A program made the translations under genes and the position numbers. From NCBI GenBank assembly GCA_965644295.1, contig CBFFRP010000275.1, forward strand, positions 52,532-116,531: DNA of 64,000 nt, given 5' to 3'. The stretch is from Paraphysomonas bandaiensis. Lineage: Eukaryota > Chrysophyceae. How positions within the stretch are numbered: the stretch's first letter is position 1; each line of letters opens with the position of its first letter. Shown here piece after piece: positions 20,723 to 35,243 of the stretch. A model generated the notes under the pieces. That model had not been told where the DNA came from and did not search any database. It saw only the letters and a program-made list of their open reading frames with translations.

Positions 20723-22264
20723 ATGGGAGGCAGTTATAGTATTAACCGTTTAACTACACAGCAACAGAGTGAACTCACACGTACACTCCGTATCGAGTAT
20801 GAAAACTGCTGTAAGCAGAGTTATTCTCCTGCTGCACAACAAGAGCATTTGACAGCCAAATATGAACATCTTCTTAATAGATTCTCTACTGAGATGGGTC
20901 ACATGCACACACGGCGCAGTAAGGAAGAGGCTAACTTGGCGACAATCGGCCGACGTCGAAGTTTCAATAACTCGAAGCGTTCATTATCTCGTGGCAAGTA
21001 AGTTAAAATCTTTCATACTCATATTGCTCGATACGTGTTTCAGTGTTTGGTATACGATTTTGTAATTCTCAGTACTGACACTGTGATCAAATGTAGGTCA
21101 TCTGTGGCTCTGAGCAGATGTTTGTCGTCCGCTGAATTGGATGATGACATTATAGAAGAACCTACACCAGATGGTACGTTGGTAGTCATATTTTCTTTCC
21201 TTTCTCCTAACATATTTTTAGTGGACACGTGGGACTCAGTTGCTGACCAACCTTCCTGTTTGATTTGTTCAAGGATATTTCCGACGGCAGAAAAATTGAA
21301 AGATCATGAAGAGCACTCGGTACTTTTTTGTGATTATTCGTCATGTTGTATAATATGTTTGTTGTGATACTGGTAAGATGAGTAGTAATTATATGAGGTA
21401 TGTTTTTCGGATGTATGGAATAATATACCTCATCGGCATATCCTGTGCAGAACAACGACTGTGTTATTTAATGCGTATTCATAGGTGGAACATCAGGAGA
21501 ATCTCAATCGCATGAAAAACAAGAAGAAAAGTATATCTTGTGCCACCCGGTGTAAGTTGTATTATACTGGCAAGAAATTTTTCATTGACACGAACGACTC
21601 AATGGAGATTCATATATACTCCCACAACAAGAAAAACTGTGTTGAAGTGATCGCATTTGAGGGAAGTGCCCAAACAGAACTGCCACGAATATATCTCAAT
21701 GAAGAGGCTTTGTTGAAGTACGTTGGTAGGGATATTATATTTCATCGCATTGATGAAGAACTCAATAACATGAGTGTACGCGTGCTGAAGCGTTTTAAAG
21801 GGGCGATGCCATCTCGGGAGATGCTCTTTGACGAGGAAAAAAGAATTTTACTCTCTACTCATATCATAGGTAACCTTAAGGTGTCCATATCTCAAGCCAG
21901 CACTGGTTTGGCGCTGAAAAATATCGTATATAGCCCATCTGAGCCGAATAATACGCTAATGAGTTTATCTTACCCCTCGAAACCGAAGAATGTCAAGGCA
22001 GCAAAAGTTTCACGACGGCGCCACTCAACGGAGCAAGAACTGAAAGATGCTGCTCGAGGTCTATCGGCAATGCAAAAGTACGTGCGCCAAACTACAGGCA
22101 AGAGTACAAATGCTCGTACGCAAAAGTTTTGTACGAGTTCAGCCTCAACTCCACCGTTTCAGCCAACATCCAAGGTTGTCAGCGATCTCTCCCTCCGAAC
22201 CTCGATTGATGCAAATACCATATCCATCGACACACCCATTGCCCATGTTTCATGCCCATCTTAG
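20723..22264 (+). CDS. Putative N-myristoylated zinc-finger protein, unknown function
   Basis: 409 aa in four exons: 20723-20997, 21097-21173, 21222-21319, 21485-22264, phases consistent. It starts MGGSYS, a good N-myristoylation signal, so membrane attachment is likely. Exon 1 encodes a charged helical region ending in basic RRR/SKRS. Exon 3 carries a C-x2-C-x12-H-x2-H motif (CLIC ... DHEEH), close to a C2H2 finger but with an unusually short histidine spacing. Exon 4 gives a mixed, possibly beta-rich domain of about 130 aa and a low-complexity basic/Ser-Thr tail. I do not recognise the family. Confidence 0.72.
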
Positions 22265-23805
22265 GTGTGCATTCGTATTTAGAGGCCTTGGGTGTTATTA
22301 GTTCACGCTATCAAATTTCGGCTCCTTATTGTGAAACCATATGTTTATGCCCACTGTGTGGGTTTGTATATTATTGCAGTAACGAATACGCCATGAAATA
22401 TTTGAGCTAGTTCTATTATTGTTATTAAATGTATGAACTAGGTTGCACTAATATGTTATAGTTACATAAACGTTAATATGCGAAAAAATCTGTCGGATAT
22501 TCACATATATTACATTATTGTTGGTAATTAAGCGTATTGTTATATAGATTTAATTTTATTTGTTTCAAAGCAGCAGCGTTGTACTCTTACCTATACACGG
22601 TTTATGTAGTCACGTATTGTGTAGATTGTCTATTATCTATTATGTTTAAATACTCAAAATTCAAAGTAATACTGTATTTCAATCTGTTCCTACATAAGAC
22701 ATTAATGCTATTTACTTCGTAAACGGTACTTAGTAGTGAATATTTTATTATTAGCAATATGGCTTTTGCATTGCAATTTAACTAGCTAGTGCTTCTCTCT
22801 GATATCCTACTATTTAGCGCTACGAATGCTGCTTGTGCAACAAGGTGCAACCACTTTCGATGATGATGATGATGACCACTACGAACATCAATTTACTGAA
22901 TATGAAAACAGAGGACTTTTGATACAGAGAGGACGAGACTCTGGGCATAACTTATGATATCGTAGAAGACAAAAATTAAACTTCCTATGTGAACAAGAAG
23001 AGGAAATGGGTTCTCTCGATTCTGGCTACACGGTTTCAATCACACCAGAAGCCAGGTACCTCACGAAATATGTCGAATACCACACCGATACCCAAACAGT
23101 CAAGTGTAGAACGACCATGCTCTCCTCAAATCATGAAGAACTTGGTATAGCCAGAATCGAGAGAACTCATTCCTACTTCTTGTTCCCTTACGAAGTTTTT
23201 GATTTGTCTTCTACGGTGGAAGTCATGCATCCAGAGTCTAGTCCTCTATGTATCGAAGGTCCTCTGTCTTCATATTCAGTAAATTGATGATCGAAGTGAA
23301 AAAAGATATTGTTGATATTCCACAGCAGACGAAGAATGATGGAAAGTAACTTGGACTCCTGTTTGATGAACTACTTTTGAATATTGACTCGTCATTGTGG
23401 CTTCACTATAATTGTATAATGTAATGAAATTATATACAAATGACTGTCAATCATCACAGTTCAGATAGAAGATAGTTTCTGTTCGAGCCGAATATTGAAG
23501 TTGAATTTCTATACTTTTCCAGTGCAAATATGAGCGTTATGTTGAACAATTCGGGTCAAAAACACATTTTGGAGACAAATACGGATAAATCTATAGTATT
23601 GTGCACTCCGCTTAGATATATTCTGCACCTATTGACGTACTTCAGGAAAATAAACTTTTACTGCTGCTACAGTAATTAAAATATCTAATTAATATATTAT
23701 ATCTGTGCCAATCACACACTCCATGCTATATTGACTCTATCTCCATATTGACACGCACTATCTATTTAGTACATCCTAGCCCTCAACAATCGGAGAGTCC
23801 TCTGG
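22265..23805. other. Intergenic region with an inverted repeat
   Basis: 1.5 kb between the zinc-finger gene and the convergent TAF6 gene. 22270-22790 is AT-rich and featureless; 22795-22860 is a diverged relative of 8955-9035; 22886-23288 is IR3; 23300-23800 shows no gene. The 93-codon frame at 23006-23287 is a by-product of the inverted repeat. Confidence 0.5.
22886..23288. repeat. Inverted repeat with coding-like arms (IR3)
   Basis: CATCAATTTACTGAATATGA (from 22886) is matched in inverted orientation by the sequence ending at 23288. Pairing continues for about 140 bases on each side with mismatches and small gaps, leaving a loop of about 115 bp. Read inward, both arms encode related peptides: HQFTEYENRG...RGRDSG on the left and HQFTEYEDRG...RGLDSG on the right, both interrupted by stops further in. 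Confidence 0.75.
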
Positions 23806-26648
23806 CTATACAACCATATGACAGTAGTCCAACTGCAGAGGTTGCAATGAGATACAACATTGTGGCAATGAGAAAAACTGACCTGAGATGAAGACAAGAC
23901 ATAGTAGGGAACAAGGGCTTCAGAGTGTTTCGACACAAAGCGCTTCCATGTTTTAGATTCAGTTGGTGTTTTCGCCTTTGGCGGATCTGTGAAGTATCAT
24001 GAGTGCTGAGTGGTGATTAAAGCGTACTGAAGTAGGATATCACACTCGTCACAACTTCATATAAGCTAACCCCCAATGCTTGCAAAATGAATGAATATAG
24101 ATCACCAATGTAATTAACATCTACATGAAAAATGGCAAACATGCTCTAGTGCACTGTAGTCCAACACATTAGAAGTAGAATTATTACCTAGTTTTCCTCG
24201 TTGTGTCGATGTCTTGACTATATACCACCCTGTGTATACACGACATTACATATTTCGAATTCAAAAAACTGCATAATACAGGGAATACTGTGCTGTAAAA
24301 CAGAAATATTCGCTGCAATAATACATAGGCATCAACAAATATCATTCACATTCTTACCCAGTATGCTCAAAAGTGCACTCTCACACATCTGCTGTCCTGC
24401 CAGCCCACCATCAGGTAATTCCGAACTCGTATCCATATTAAGATATCGACCGCTGATATCCTCTTCGAAGCATCGGAGATTGGCTTGGGGTACACTTTTA
24501 ATCGGACTCTCACTCCGACTTCTCTTTTTACTTATCAGGTTGTCCGTATTGGGTTTGGACTTGTTCTCGCCAACTGTTTCCAGAGAGCTAATGGCAATTG
24601 AAATTTGCTCAAAATTGTTCAGTAGTACCTCACTGAAGATAATATATTACTCATTCGAATATCATATATATATTCTACACGATCGCATAGTAAGTATTGT
24701 ACTATTCATACCACGCCAAGCTACAAACTGTATTGTACCTGATTACCCTTTCACCCATGAACCCCAAACCTACAATGCCACCGTATATACATCCAAGGGA
24801 TTTTCTGGAGCCACTCACAGCCTAGCATTGCATGAATTCAAAATACATAAAACAGCGCTATATGCATATAGTTGTGACGATGTAACATGCCTCTACAATG
24901 CGCACACGGCGAGCAAATATATAACAATCAATATCATGCAACATTACCTCTAAATACGTGCGGCAAACTCTAGGTAAAAGATCGGGATAGGACTCGCTAA
25001 AATGAATGAAATACAATTAGCAGAGTGTTCGTATAAAACAAATTGTGCAAAAAATAACACATTGCATATCCGTATATACGGCGATACATGTAGACAGACC
25101 CGTATTTTTCGACCAATGAGGACACTACTTTAGCAGAATAGCATCTCAAATTAAAATGGGTGACCCCCAATGGTGATGATGATCCTAGTTTGCAAGCTAC
25201 CACGCACGAGAGCACCGAAGGTAGTATCTGAATGCATTGGCAATACCATAAGAATAATATCATTGCAATGAAAACAAAACTAAGACGGGGATGACAACTG
25301 CGTACAAGCTATGTTGCGACATAATATTCGCTAAACGAAACAAATACCTGATGCAGACAAGCCTCCATGTTTATATGGGGATTTAGTATCAAACTTTCTG
25401 TGGCCCGCACAAGAGTCAGAAGGGTAGATATACTCTTCAAATTGCGCCGGGTGTGAACAAATATAAACCTGGTGGTGCTCAATGAAAAGAAGATACACTT
25501 TGAATATGGAAAAATATATACACAATGTACATGCATAACATAAGCACAGCCAGGATCCATCATGTCGAATGAAATCGAACACCAAAGCAGGTGTATTACC
25601 GTGAAAAGTAACCACACAGCTCTTGAATTCCCATATCTTCAGAAAGCACAGCACATACTGTATCAATTTGTTTCGTCTGACCGCTCAAAAGGGTATCAGT
25701 CACTCGATTATAGAAGTACGCCATTTCTCTATGGACAGAGTACAATCAACCACAAGTACAGTATCCCACATCACGTTACCTGGGCAATTGAGACGTATCT
25801 GCAGCAGCATCATAGCAAACCACTACATGTCATAAGATTACCATACATCCACTAGACAGCAAACAGTTGATTTCTACTCGAGATATGTGAATATATGCGA
25901 AATCCAACACACAAACACGGCTTACAGTAATTACAGTAAGTAACTCCACATATCATCACCTTCTGGATTATCAGACGTCTTTGGCTGAGTCCCATCCACT
26001 GCAAGCCAATGAAGTTTCACTCCTATGTCCATTGGACATTGACAAGGCAATGGAGAGCGTAGTAGCTCAACTATAGAGTATATATATAGTCAGTCATATA
26101 TCCATATGAGATCCTCCGTACATATACATACAGTAGATGTATTATCATACATATACAGAGAATACATCAATATACATACTTAAATCAATTTTTTTATCTT
26201 CATATTTTACTTCTTCATTCGATGAAGTGAGCAGTGACTGAGGCTGTTCATAGTATCCATACAAAGGCTCTTGATGAAGTATACTCAGTGCTATATTAAT
26301 ATCCGCCACTGTATATATACGTATATATTAGTATGTATATGAGTATACGTGTTTCTTATATATAAGATTAAGGCATATTCAATTACATCTTATGAAGTAA
26401 TTCAAGTACGTGAATTTACCTGTTAATGTATCTTTTTTTGCCCGTTTCTGTAATTTTAAAGCCAATTCAATAACTTTTTTAGCATCTGCATCCACACCAA
26501 GTGCAACAGCATTCAATACATCAGTAGATAGAGTAGGTAGTGCTATATCTGTAGCTACCTGAGAGAAAGATTGTGTCAGACAAACATCATGTATGTAATA
26601 TCACATTCAGTTAAGACTTACAGATTGAACCCATTTCTGAGAAATCAT
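23806..26648 (-). CDS. TAF6: TFIID/SAGA subunit TAF6
   Basis: General transcription factor subunit with a histone fold and a HEAT domain. About 14 exons: 26648-26622, 26558-26420, 26308-26180, 26070-25960, 25798-25780 (19 bp), 25728-25600, 25468-25348, 25227-25100, 24996-24948, 24821-24739, 24632-24358, one from 24312 with unsure end, 23986-23883, 23832-23806. Phases agree throughout the part I could fix. Diagnostic: the histone-fold end VADINIALSILHQEPLYGYY, then PLPCQCPMDIGVKLHWLAVDG and TQPKTSDNPE, and the HEAT-domain segments LILNPHINMEACLHQ-ILPSVLSCVVACKLG, YPDLLPRVCRTYLE and IYGGIVGLGFMGE. The histone fold starts at once after MISQKWVQS. The C terminus, from exon 12 on, is the least certain part. 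Head-to-head with NDUFS4. Confidence 0.9.
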
Positions 26649-27114
26649 TGCAGCAATAGGACCTTTCAAACAGAAGATCGATACTTGCAAGGAAATTATT
26701 GATATATCAAACCACTCTTTCGCTATTTAATGCAGTGGGTTGTGCATTGATGCAAACAGCACTGCTAACATATCGACATACATATACATGCATGTATTTC
26801 AAAGAAATGTATACGAAAGTAATACAGACGTATTTTATAGTCCGAAGCTTATACAGTCACAGTATAAAAACTACAGTTTTTCCAAGTTTTATACATATCT
26901 TACAGAGGTACTTTTTCAGTTTCTACTTGTCAATAGAAGGGAACAAATATCTTGAAGGGATTCATTTTCAGTTCTTTCTTGCACTGTTAGGTGTACATGT
27001 TTTTGTCACTCATATTGCTGGTAATATCAGTGTTAAAATATATTAGTGGTAATATAACCCCACTGCATATACTATCAATAAGGAGTATTGGTTTACATTT
27101 GTAATTTATCAGCG
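26649..27114. promoter_or_regulatory. Divergent intergenic region TAF6 / NDUFS4
   Basis: 466 bp between the two ATG codons, AT-rich, with no gene of its own; the open frames across it are unconserved-looking. A shared or overlapping promoter is likely from the distance alone. Confidence 0.5.
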
Positions 27115-28751
27115 ATGATATCTCGCTTTGTACGCTCCACTGTATCTCGGTCTTGCATTTCACAAACTGGAAGGGCTGGATTGTGTTCATCTCAGGCTGG
27201 GAATAATGACAAACCAGTTGCCCAAGAATTCCCTACATTTCATGATGTATTAGAGACTGATGAAGAATGGAAAAACCTTTCAGAAACTGATTTGATTAAA
27301 GCTGCTGAGCGTAAAGCGGAAAGGTCACGTGTTTTATTACGCCGCTCACGTAAGTTACACACATCATTGTATATATTTATTTCTATTCACTCTGTAAATA
27401 TAACTCACATTACTCTCTGCATTTATCTTCAGCCAAGCCAAAATTTATCACCGATCACGTTGTTGCTGATGAGGACGAACTGGCCAGCCCAAAAGAAATG
27501 GCTGCTCTAACCGGCATGCCTCAGATTCACCAAGAGAGAACTGTAAGTCGATATTATGAACTGTGAATTGTGTATCTATTGAGTATATATTGCTTTGTGA
27601 TTATTAATATTGTGAAATTCATTGCAGGTGGTTATCAGAAACCGCACATCAACATCTTTTCAGTCTGGTGGAGCATACGAGCACCAGTGGCAGGTAAATG
27701 ATATTTCATGAACATTGATATATAATATCAGTATTATGTGGTTACTATTTAGTACATTATAAAATCTAAGTAGCATATATTATATATTTTATTGCTCTGA
27801 ATTGAAGTACCTATGCAAAGCATATTGATGTAACAACTATTGTTCAGATTTCCTGGAAGCATTCTGAAAACTGGACGAATCCCATAACGGGATATATCTC
27901 CGGGGCTGATCCTCTCACATGTGTCAACGTAAGTTACACTACTCTTTGGTAGAGTTCATATCTAGGTTTCATCCTTCATATCTGTTATACCTCTTGCTAT
28001 ATATTACAGAACAGGAGAATAGGCTTGCACTACATGCCATCTGTACGCGCTAACACATGTCTTTGCAGTTGAAATTCGACACGAAGGAGGAAGCCATTGA
28101 GTATGCTGAGAGATACGGTATGATCAACGCACTTATATATGCTCAATTCGACGTGCATTCATATGTATATATCATGGATCACGTGCAATTTCGCTGTCAC
28201 TGATATAAGCGGTGTCTTAACCATGTTATATAGGGTGGAAGTACGAGATTACGGCCCCAGTGTCTCATACTATCCGTGAGCCAGGCTGGAGAGAGTATGG
28301 CCACAATTTCCTGCCACAATCTGTACGTTTCCAGCTGTATGTGTGATGTGTGCTGGTCGAGATTTGTGTTGCAGTGTGCATATTTCTCCATGTTGCTTTA
28401 TCTAATAGGCATCTCGTTGTGTAGGTGCGCAATGTCCTTGATGAAGAAGGCCCCAAAACCCAATACTTCAAAAACTCCAACTATGGCGCCAGCCACTTTT
28501 CTATGCCACTTAAGTACCATGGGGATGGGGAGGTAACCCAGCATGGAGGTGAGTGATTGGAGTCTAGTTGCGGGTTTGGCAACTCGTCTGCTTTATTACA
28601 CTAGCTGGTATAAGTTTTCAGTTGCATTGTCTCTATGGGTTGGTTTGGCTTTCTTTGTTGAAAGATATGGGGGTTCTGGGGAAAAGATGTCGAAAAATAA
28701 TAATAATATACATGTTTCTACTTTGCAGTTCATGCTTCATACGAAGCATAA
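27115..28751 (+). CDS. NDUFS4: Mitochondrial complex I subunit NDUFS4 (18 kDa / AQDQ)
   Basis: 258 aa accessory subunit of NADH:ubiquinone oxidoreductase. Eight exons: 27115-27349, 27433-27542, 27628-27693, 27848-27928, 28069-28117, 28234-28322, 28425-28548, 28729-28751; all phases agree and the last exon gives only HASYEA-stop. The start ATG at 27115 opens a basic, Ser/Arg-rich presequence (MISRFVRSTVSRS). The core has the family landmarks VVIRNRTSTSFQSGG, WKHSENWTNP...GADPL, then LKFDTKEEAIEYAERYGWKYEI and a C-terminal GDGEVTQHG. The N-terminal extension between presequence and core is longer than in animal homologues. An acidic stretch before the core (ADEDELASPKE) is unusual but in frame. 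Confidence 0.93.
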
Positions 28752-30584
<1,833 letters not shown>

Positions 30585-31230
30585 ACATCTCGTTATCTAG
30601 TGCGTGAGTACTGACTTGTAATAATAAGTGGCCTACCTTACTACGATATCGTAATTTCAGTCACAGCCACGTAGCTTATAGTAGTTTAACACATTGATGA
30701 TAGTTATTTCGCCTGCCACCTAAAAGTATAGTCTGCTCACATTTCTGTTTAGTGTTCAGTTCTTTACTTCTGTTCTCTGTATGTCAATTTCGGACTCTTA
30801 AGCTAAAACAATCGTCTATTAAGGTCATAAGACTTTGCCTTTCCTTAATTATATCTATCTGGTAAGATGATCGCAAACCAACGAGCTATACACTCATGAC
30901 TTGGAGCAATGGTAGAAGGACCTGAAAGTTCTTATTTACTTGGCTACAGTCTGAGCACGCTGTATATCAGCTCTCATCGTCTGTACTATTTTCGCGTATA
31001 GTTGTCGCTAACCTGATAACGTATGTCATGCGCCACTTTTCTTTAGTTTACATTTTCCAACCAATAATTAGCAAACTTAGACGAATATATTTAGTAATTA
31101 GTAACGTTAGAGTAATAAAAATCACACTAAAAGGTAATTTTATTATAGCCTATAGTCTCCATGATACTGCTGCTACTACTTCTATAGAGTCTTATATTAC
31201 TGTACAATCCGAGATTAACCTAATTCTTCA
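30585..31230. other. Intergenic region between convergent genes
   Basis: 645 bp between the ends of the ubiquitin-eS31 and B56 genes. AT-rich; a 70-codon frame at 31028-31240 has no protein-like features. Nothing else is seen. Confidence 0.4.
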
Positions 31231-34200
31231 CTACATTTGATCTAGTAACGAATCAAGAGCAGTTTCCGCGGCTTTACGTACCAAAACATTCCAGTGGGTG
31301 CGATTGGCCCGCAAGTTATCCACCAGCGTCTCCAGCAATCTTGAGCACTCACTATCATCGTCCGAAATAAAATGAATTACGATAGCCGGATGCAAGGACA
31401 AATTCACAGCTTCAAGTGCCACTTTGAAGTGAGGGGAAGTGGTACACTGTGTGATCTTCAGGAGACACTTATATCTGGAAGAAGCTCGTGGAAATGAAGT
31501 GAGAGGTGGAATTTCCCCCTCAATGGTTGCAGGACAAGAACGATATGGGGATGGGCTACCGCAAAACGGTAATGCTACACCCAGAGCCTGTGTTTAACAC
31601 AAAAAAACGCATAAGCTCAAATTGCTATAGAATAGGTGCTTGCTCAGCAGATAAAATGGTGTAATGATATGTCTACGCCCCATTTCATTGGAAGCATGTT
31701 CTGAACAGCACAATCTAGCCAACAGCTAAGATAGTATTGTGTGGCATATACAGGGTAGTATCACGATATGCCACACTATCTATGTATAGACGTTTATTGC
31801 ATCAGTGCAAGATTGATACCTTAAGAAAAGCTATTTCTCTAGCGGAATTTCCACCACCAGGCCAGCATCGTATTATGGCAGGGAGTATGAGCTTATCAAC
31901 GGCTCCAACTGCATTGACAGCTCGTCAATTGCGTACACCAGTATAGTAAACGCATTGTACGTACAATGCACTAAACATATGCATATACAAAATCGCACAC
32001 AAATATACACACCTTCCATCCGCGGTATTAACTCAGAAAGTATTCTGAGAGTGTTCTGCAATACAGCAGGTTGCTCCACGCTCTCAGTGGTTTTTCCCAA
32101 ACGCCTCCCATAGCACTTGAGTACATTAATCACAACGTGCAACATAGTTTCCAAGATGAAGCTTCTGTTATAACTACCAACTCCACCCTTGGTGATGACA
32201 GAATCGGCCGGTAGTGGTTCAGTGATGACCATATACAATGCTAATTCTACGATGGAGTTGTCATGATCTCTGGTGTTTCCAGAAGTCGTAGAGGCGGAAC
32301 CGCTGACATTGGTCGGAATCTGAGGCCCCAAGGAAGGAAACAGTGAGGTCGACTTCGGTTTCGTTTCTGGTGATGGTATGGGAGAAGGAGAAGTCGGAGA
32401 ACTACATAAATTTGACGCTGGGCCAATAGTTGACGGCGTTGAAGTCGATGCATTAGGAGCTTCATCTATGTAGTCCATATAATCAAATGATTCTTTGAGC
32501 ATGAGGTGATTGGGGTCAACCTCATTTCGAACTGCTAAACGAGAACTGACTTTGCACCTCAAGAGTCTCAGATAGCTCACTTCACGAAGGGACATAGCCA
32601 GCGTCCCTCTGAGATGAGGACAATTCAGATAGAGGGCTTTTAGAACGGACACCCGCGGTGATGTGAAACGGTCGTCCTCGAAAGGAAGCTGATCCACTAA
32701 GGATGTAATGAAATGAGAATCGATGTAGGTAGATAAGATATCTTCTGGTGGTAATGTGACGCCTAAAACATAGCATTAAAAAAGCAGATCGAGCAAACTG
32801 ATGTTGGTGGGATATAAACAAGTGATATAAACTATAATTCAGAATTGAATTGAACGTTGCCTACCTTCAGGATTCGTAGCTGTTGCAGTCCCATTGGGTG
32901 AAACTACTATACGTTCAACAGATTTTGAGGGAGTTGTGACAGAATTCGCAGCACATGTCACAGGGACAAAAGACCCTGAAAATATAAAATTACACGGCAA
33001 CACAAGCCCAAATGTGTGCTGCAATATTCGGAAGACCACATTACACAATGGTTAAAATTCATTGTTATTTCTACATGCTAGGTACAACTTATATAGAATT
33101 GAATACGAATCGAATAGCGCTACCAATGCGACACGATATGTACCTGTTGGCATAGAAATATTCGAGCTTCCTCTAAGCGCATAATCTAGTGCTCTCGAAG
33201 TGAGCAAGGAGCTATGAATGAGTCTGTTGAACCACGCCTCGTCGACTGCTTCAACGGATCTACAAGAGTCTAACGGATCTATTTCGTCATCATCGTCGTC
33301 ATCATCCATCCAGTTAAGTGAAGACGATGTATGTGGCGCTGAACCGAATAAAGCCTGCACGAAAACAGTATAATGGATGAAAATAATTTCGTGTATGTAA
33401 AAAGCAGTACAATGATAACATTGAATATATACTACAACTTCAAAGGACAAAACTTAGTGACGTTGGCTATAAAGAACTTGCTCAACACACACCCCACGCT
33501 ACGTGGACTGGTGAAGTACTACATCATGTTGTGATTGAATACAATTCCTCACAGTACATAGTGTCTGAAGGTCCACATTTTACAGCATATAATATTATTT
33601 GTAACTTCACACAGGAATAAATAATTTACAATATAGAACAGAACCGTTTGGCAGTAGATACCTGGAATATTGCTCTTGAAACAGCATCGCCTGCTGGTTT
33701 ACTCTTCTCTGCAGTAGTCTCACCGGCACCATGCTTGCTCCCTCTATTAAGAGGGGTAGACGGACTTAGCAGTCCCGCTGGTAAAGTAGATGAAAATGCT
33801 GAGCTACTGCTGCTAATAGGATCTGATATGTTTCTGGTCAATCTCGATGGTGTACGAGGGGAGCCCTGTCCACTAGATGTAATGCTCGCACCAGCGCTGC
33901 TATTTGACACGACTGTCTTGTAGTGTGATTTATGCCCTGGGGTTATTGATCCTTTGGTTGAGCTACTAGGGACACGAGGAGGGGTATAATTGCTCCGGGA
34001 ATTAGATACAGTGGGGGATTTCTTGGAAGGGGTGGTAGAGGTAGATTCACCTGCATCGCTATCATCATCAGATGATACATAGGATGCCTTATATTTCCTA
34101 TTCCGATTTTTTTGTCGAGCTAGACTACGCTTTTGAGCATTTGCATTACGGGCTCTATCAATACATAAATGTTATAATAATAAAATAATAAGCACTGCTG

Positions 34201-34342
34201 TATATTCATACCTAACAAAACTAGACAAGTTAATCTCTGACACACGTCGACCGGCTGCATGACTGGTTTTTTTATATCTATTATCCATCGGATACTCCAC
34301 ATAATCTCTATCTGTGGTATATGCCTCATCAGTAAGACCCAT
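31231..34342 (-). CDS. PPP2R5: Divergent PP2A regulatory subunit B56 (B')
   Basis: 713 aa in seven exons: 34342-34212, 34154-33662, 33354-33144, 32975-32865, 32762-32013, 31908-31820, 31587-31231; all phases agree. Residues 1-300 are Ser/Pro/Thr-rich, basic and probably disordered. The HEAT part begins in exon 5 with YIDSHFITSLVDQLPFEDDR, corresponding to the B56 YIDxxFxxxLLxLFDSEDxR region. Exon 6 gives ILPAIIRCWPGGGNSAREIAFL, matching the B56 LLKYWPKTNSxKEVxFL motif, and exon 7 gives TQCTTSPHFKVALEAV and THWNVLV..AAETAL, matching CVSSPHFQVAERAL and HWN. A 60-residue Ser/Pro insertion splits the HEAT domain. B56 subunits target PP2A to its substrates. Family is clear, sequence is unusually diverged. 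Confidence 0.8.
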
Positions 34343-35243
34343 CGTGTGTTATGATGTATATAATGAGAGGGTATTGCTGTTATTAATAGACGATGTGAAG
34401 GGATTGGAGGAATATATAGAAGATCTCCATATCATTGAATACAAAATATGCATCTACACCATAGTGTAGTGAAATACAGTACAATTGGATCTAATGAATT
34501 ACTATAATACGTTAATTAATATGACGAGCCCTCATGATATACCCATATAATGATATGACATACATAGAAGCTGCTATATAAGCATCCCGCATCCCTTCCC
34601 ATATACTACACTGCTACACTACTTTTCTCTCTATGTATACAAACGTAAAATAAAGTATGAAATTGGAATACTTTCTATTCATCTTTTCTAACCAACAAAA
34701 ACCTTTCATTTTAACACTTTTTGGTTGGTTTGAATTCGATTTCAAAAACTGAAAATTCTGATGATGGGATTTGATTTTATATGGAAGATTGGGGTTTCTT
34801 GGACCTGAAAAAACGAGGATTTCTAGAAGAAGTTTATTGGAAAAACTTAGGTAGAATACGGTGTATAGTACAATGTATTACTGTGGTGCAGTTCTTTTTC
34901 TTGTACTTTACTCTGTGTGCATGTAGGTAGATGTCTCTGTATAAATGATGTATATGTACTGTAGTGTACTCTGTACGTATATGTATGTACGTATACAGCC
35001 AGTGCGTATACTCGTATATATAACCAAACATACTGATTGATTATGTGGACGTGGTACTATACTGTCTCAGCATATATAGCAACAATACCCTCTAGGGCTT
35101 CAATTAAATATGTAAGAACATGAAATATTGATATTTCCTTGCATGATATCAATCCTGTGTATAGTTGATAGGGTTTATTACAATGATATGGGAGATTACT
35201 GTATATAGTGACTATATTATAAGTGTGCACTAATATCACCATA
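34343..35243. promoter_or_regulatory. Divergent intergenic region B56 / solenoid protein
   Basis: 900 bp between the two starts. AT-rich, with T-rich and TG/TA simple sequence at 34910-35020. Promoters of both genes are expected here. No open frame looks real. Confidence 0.4.

Noticed and set aside
23006-23287. 93-aa plus-strand open frame
   Set aside because: It spans the loop and right arm of IR3, where the opposite strand carries the relative of the left-arm peptide.
24201-24953. 250-aa plus-strand open frame
   Set aside because: Antisense to several TAF6 exons and introns; the minus-strand model has consistent splice phases and clear homology.
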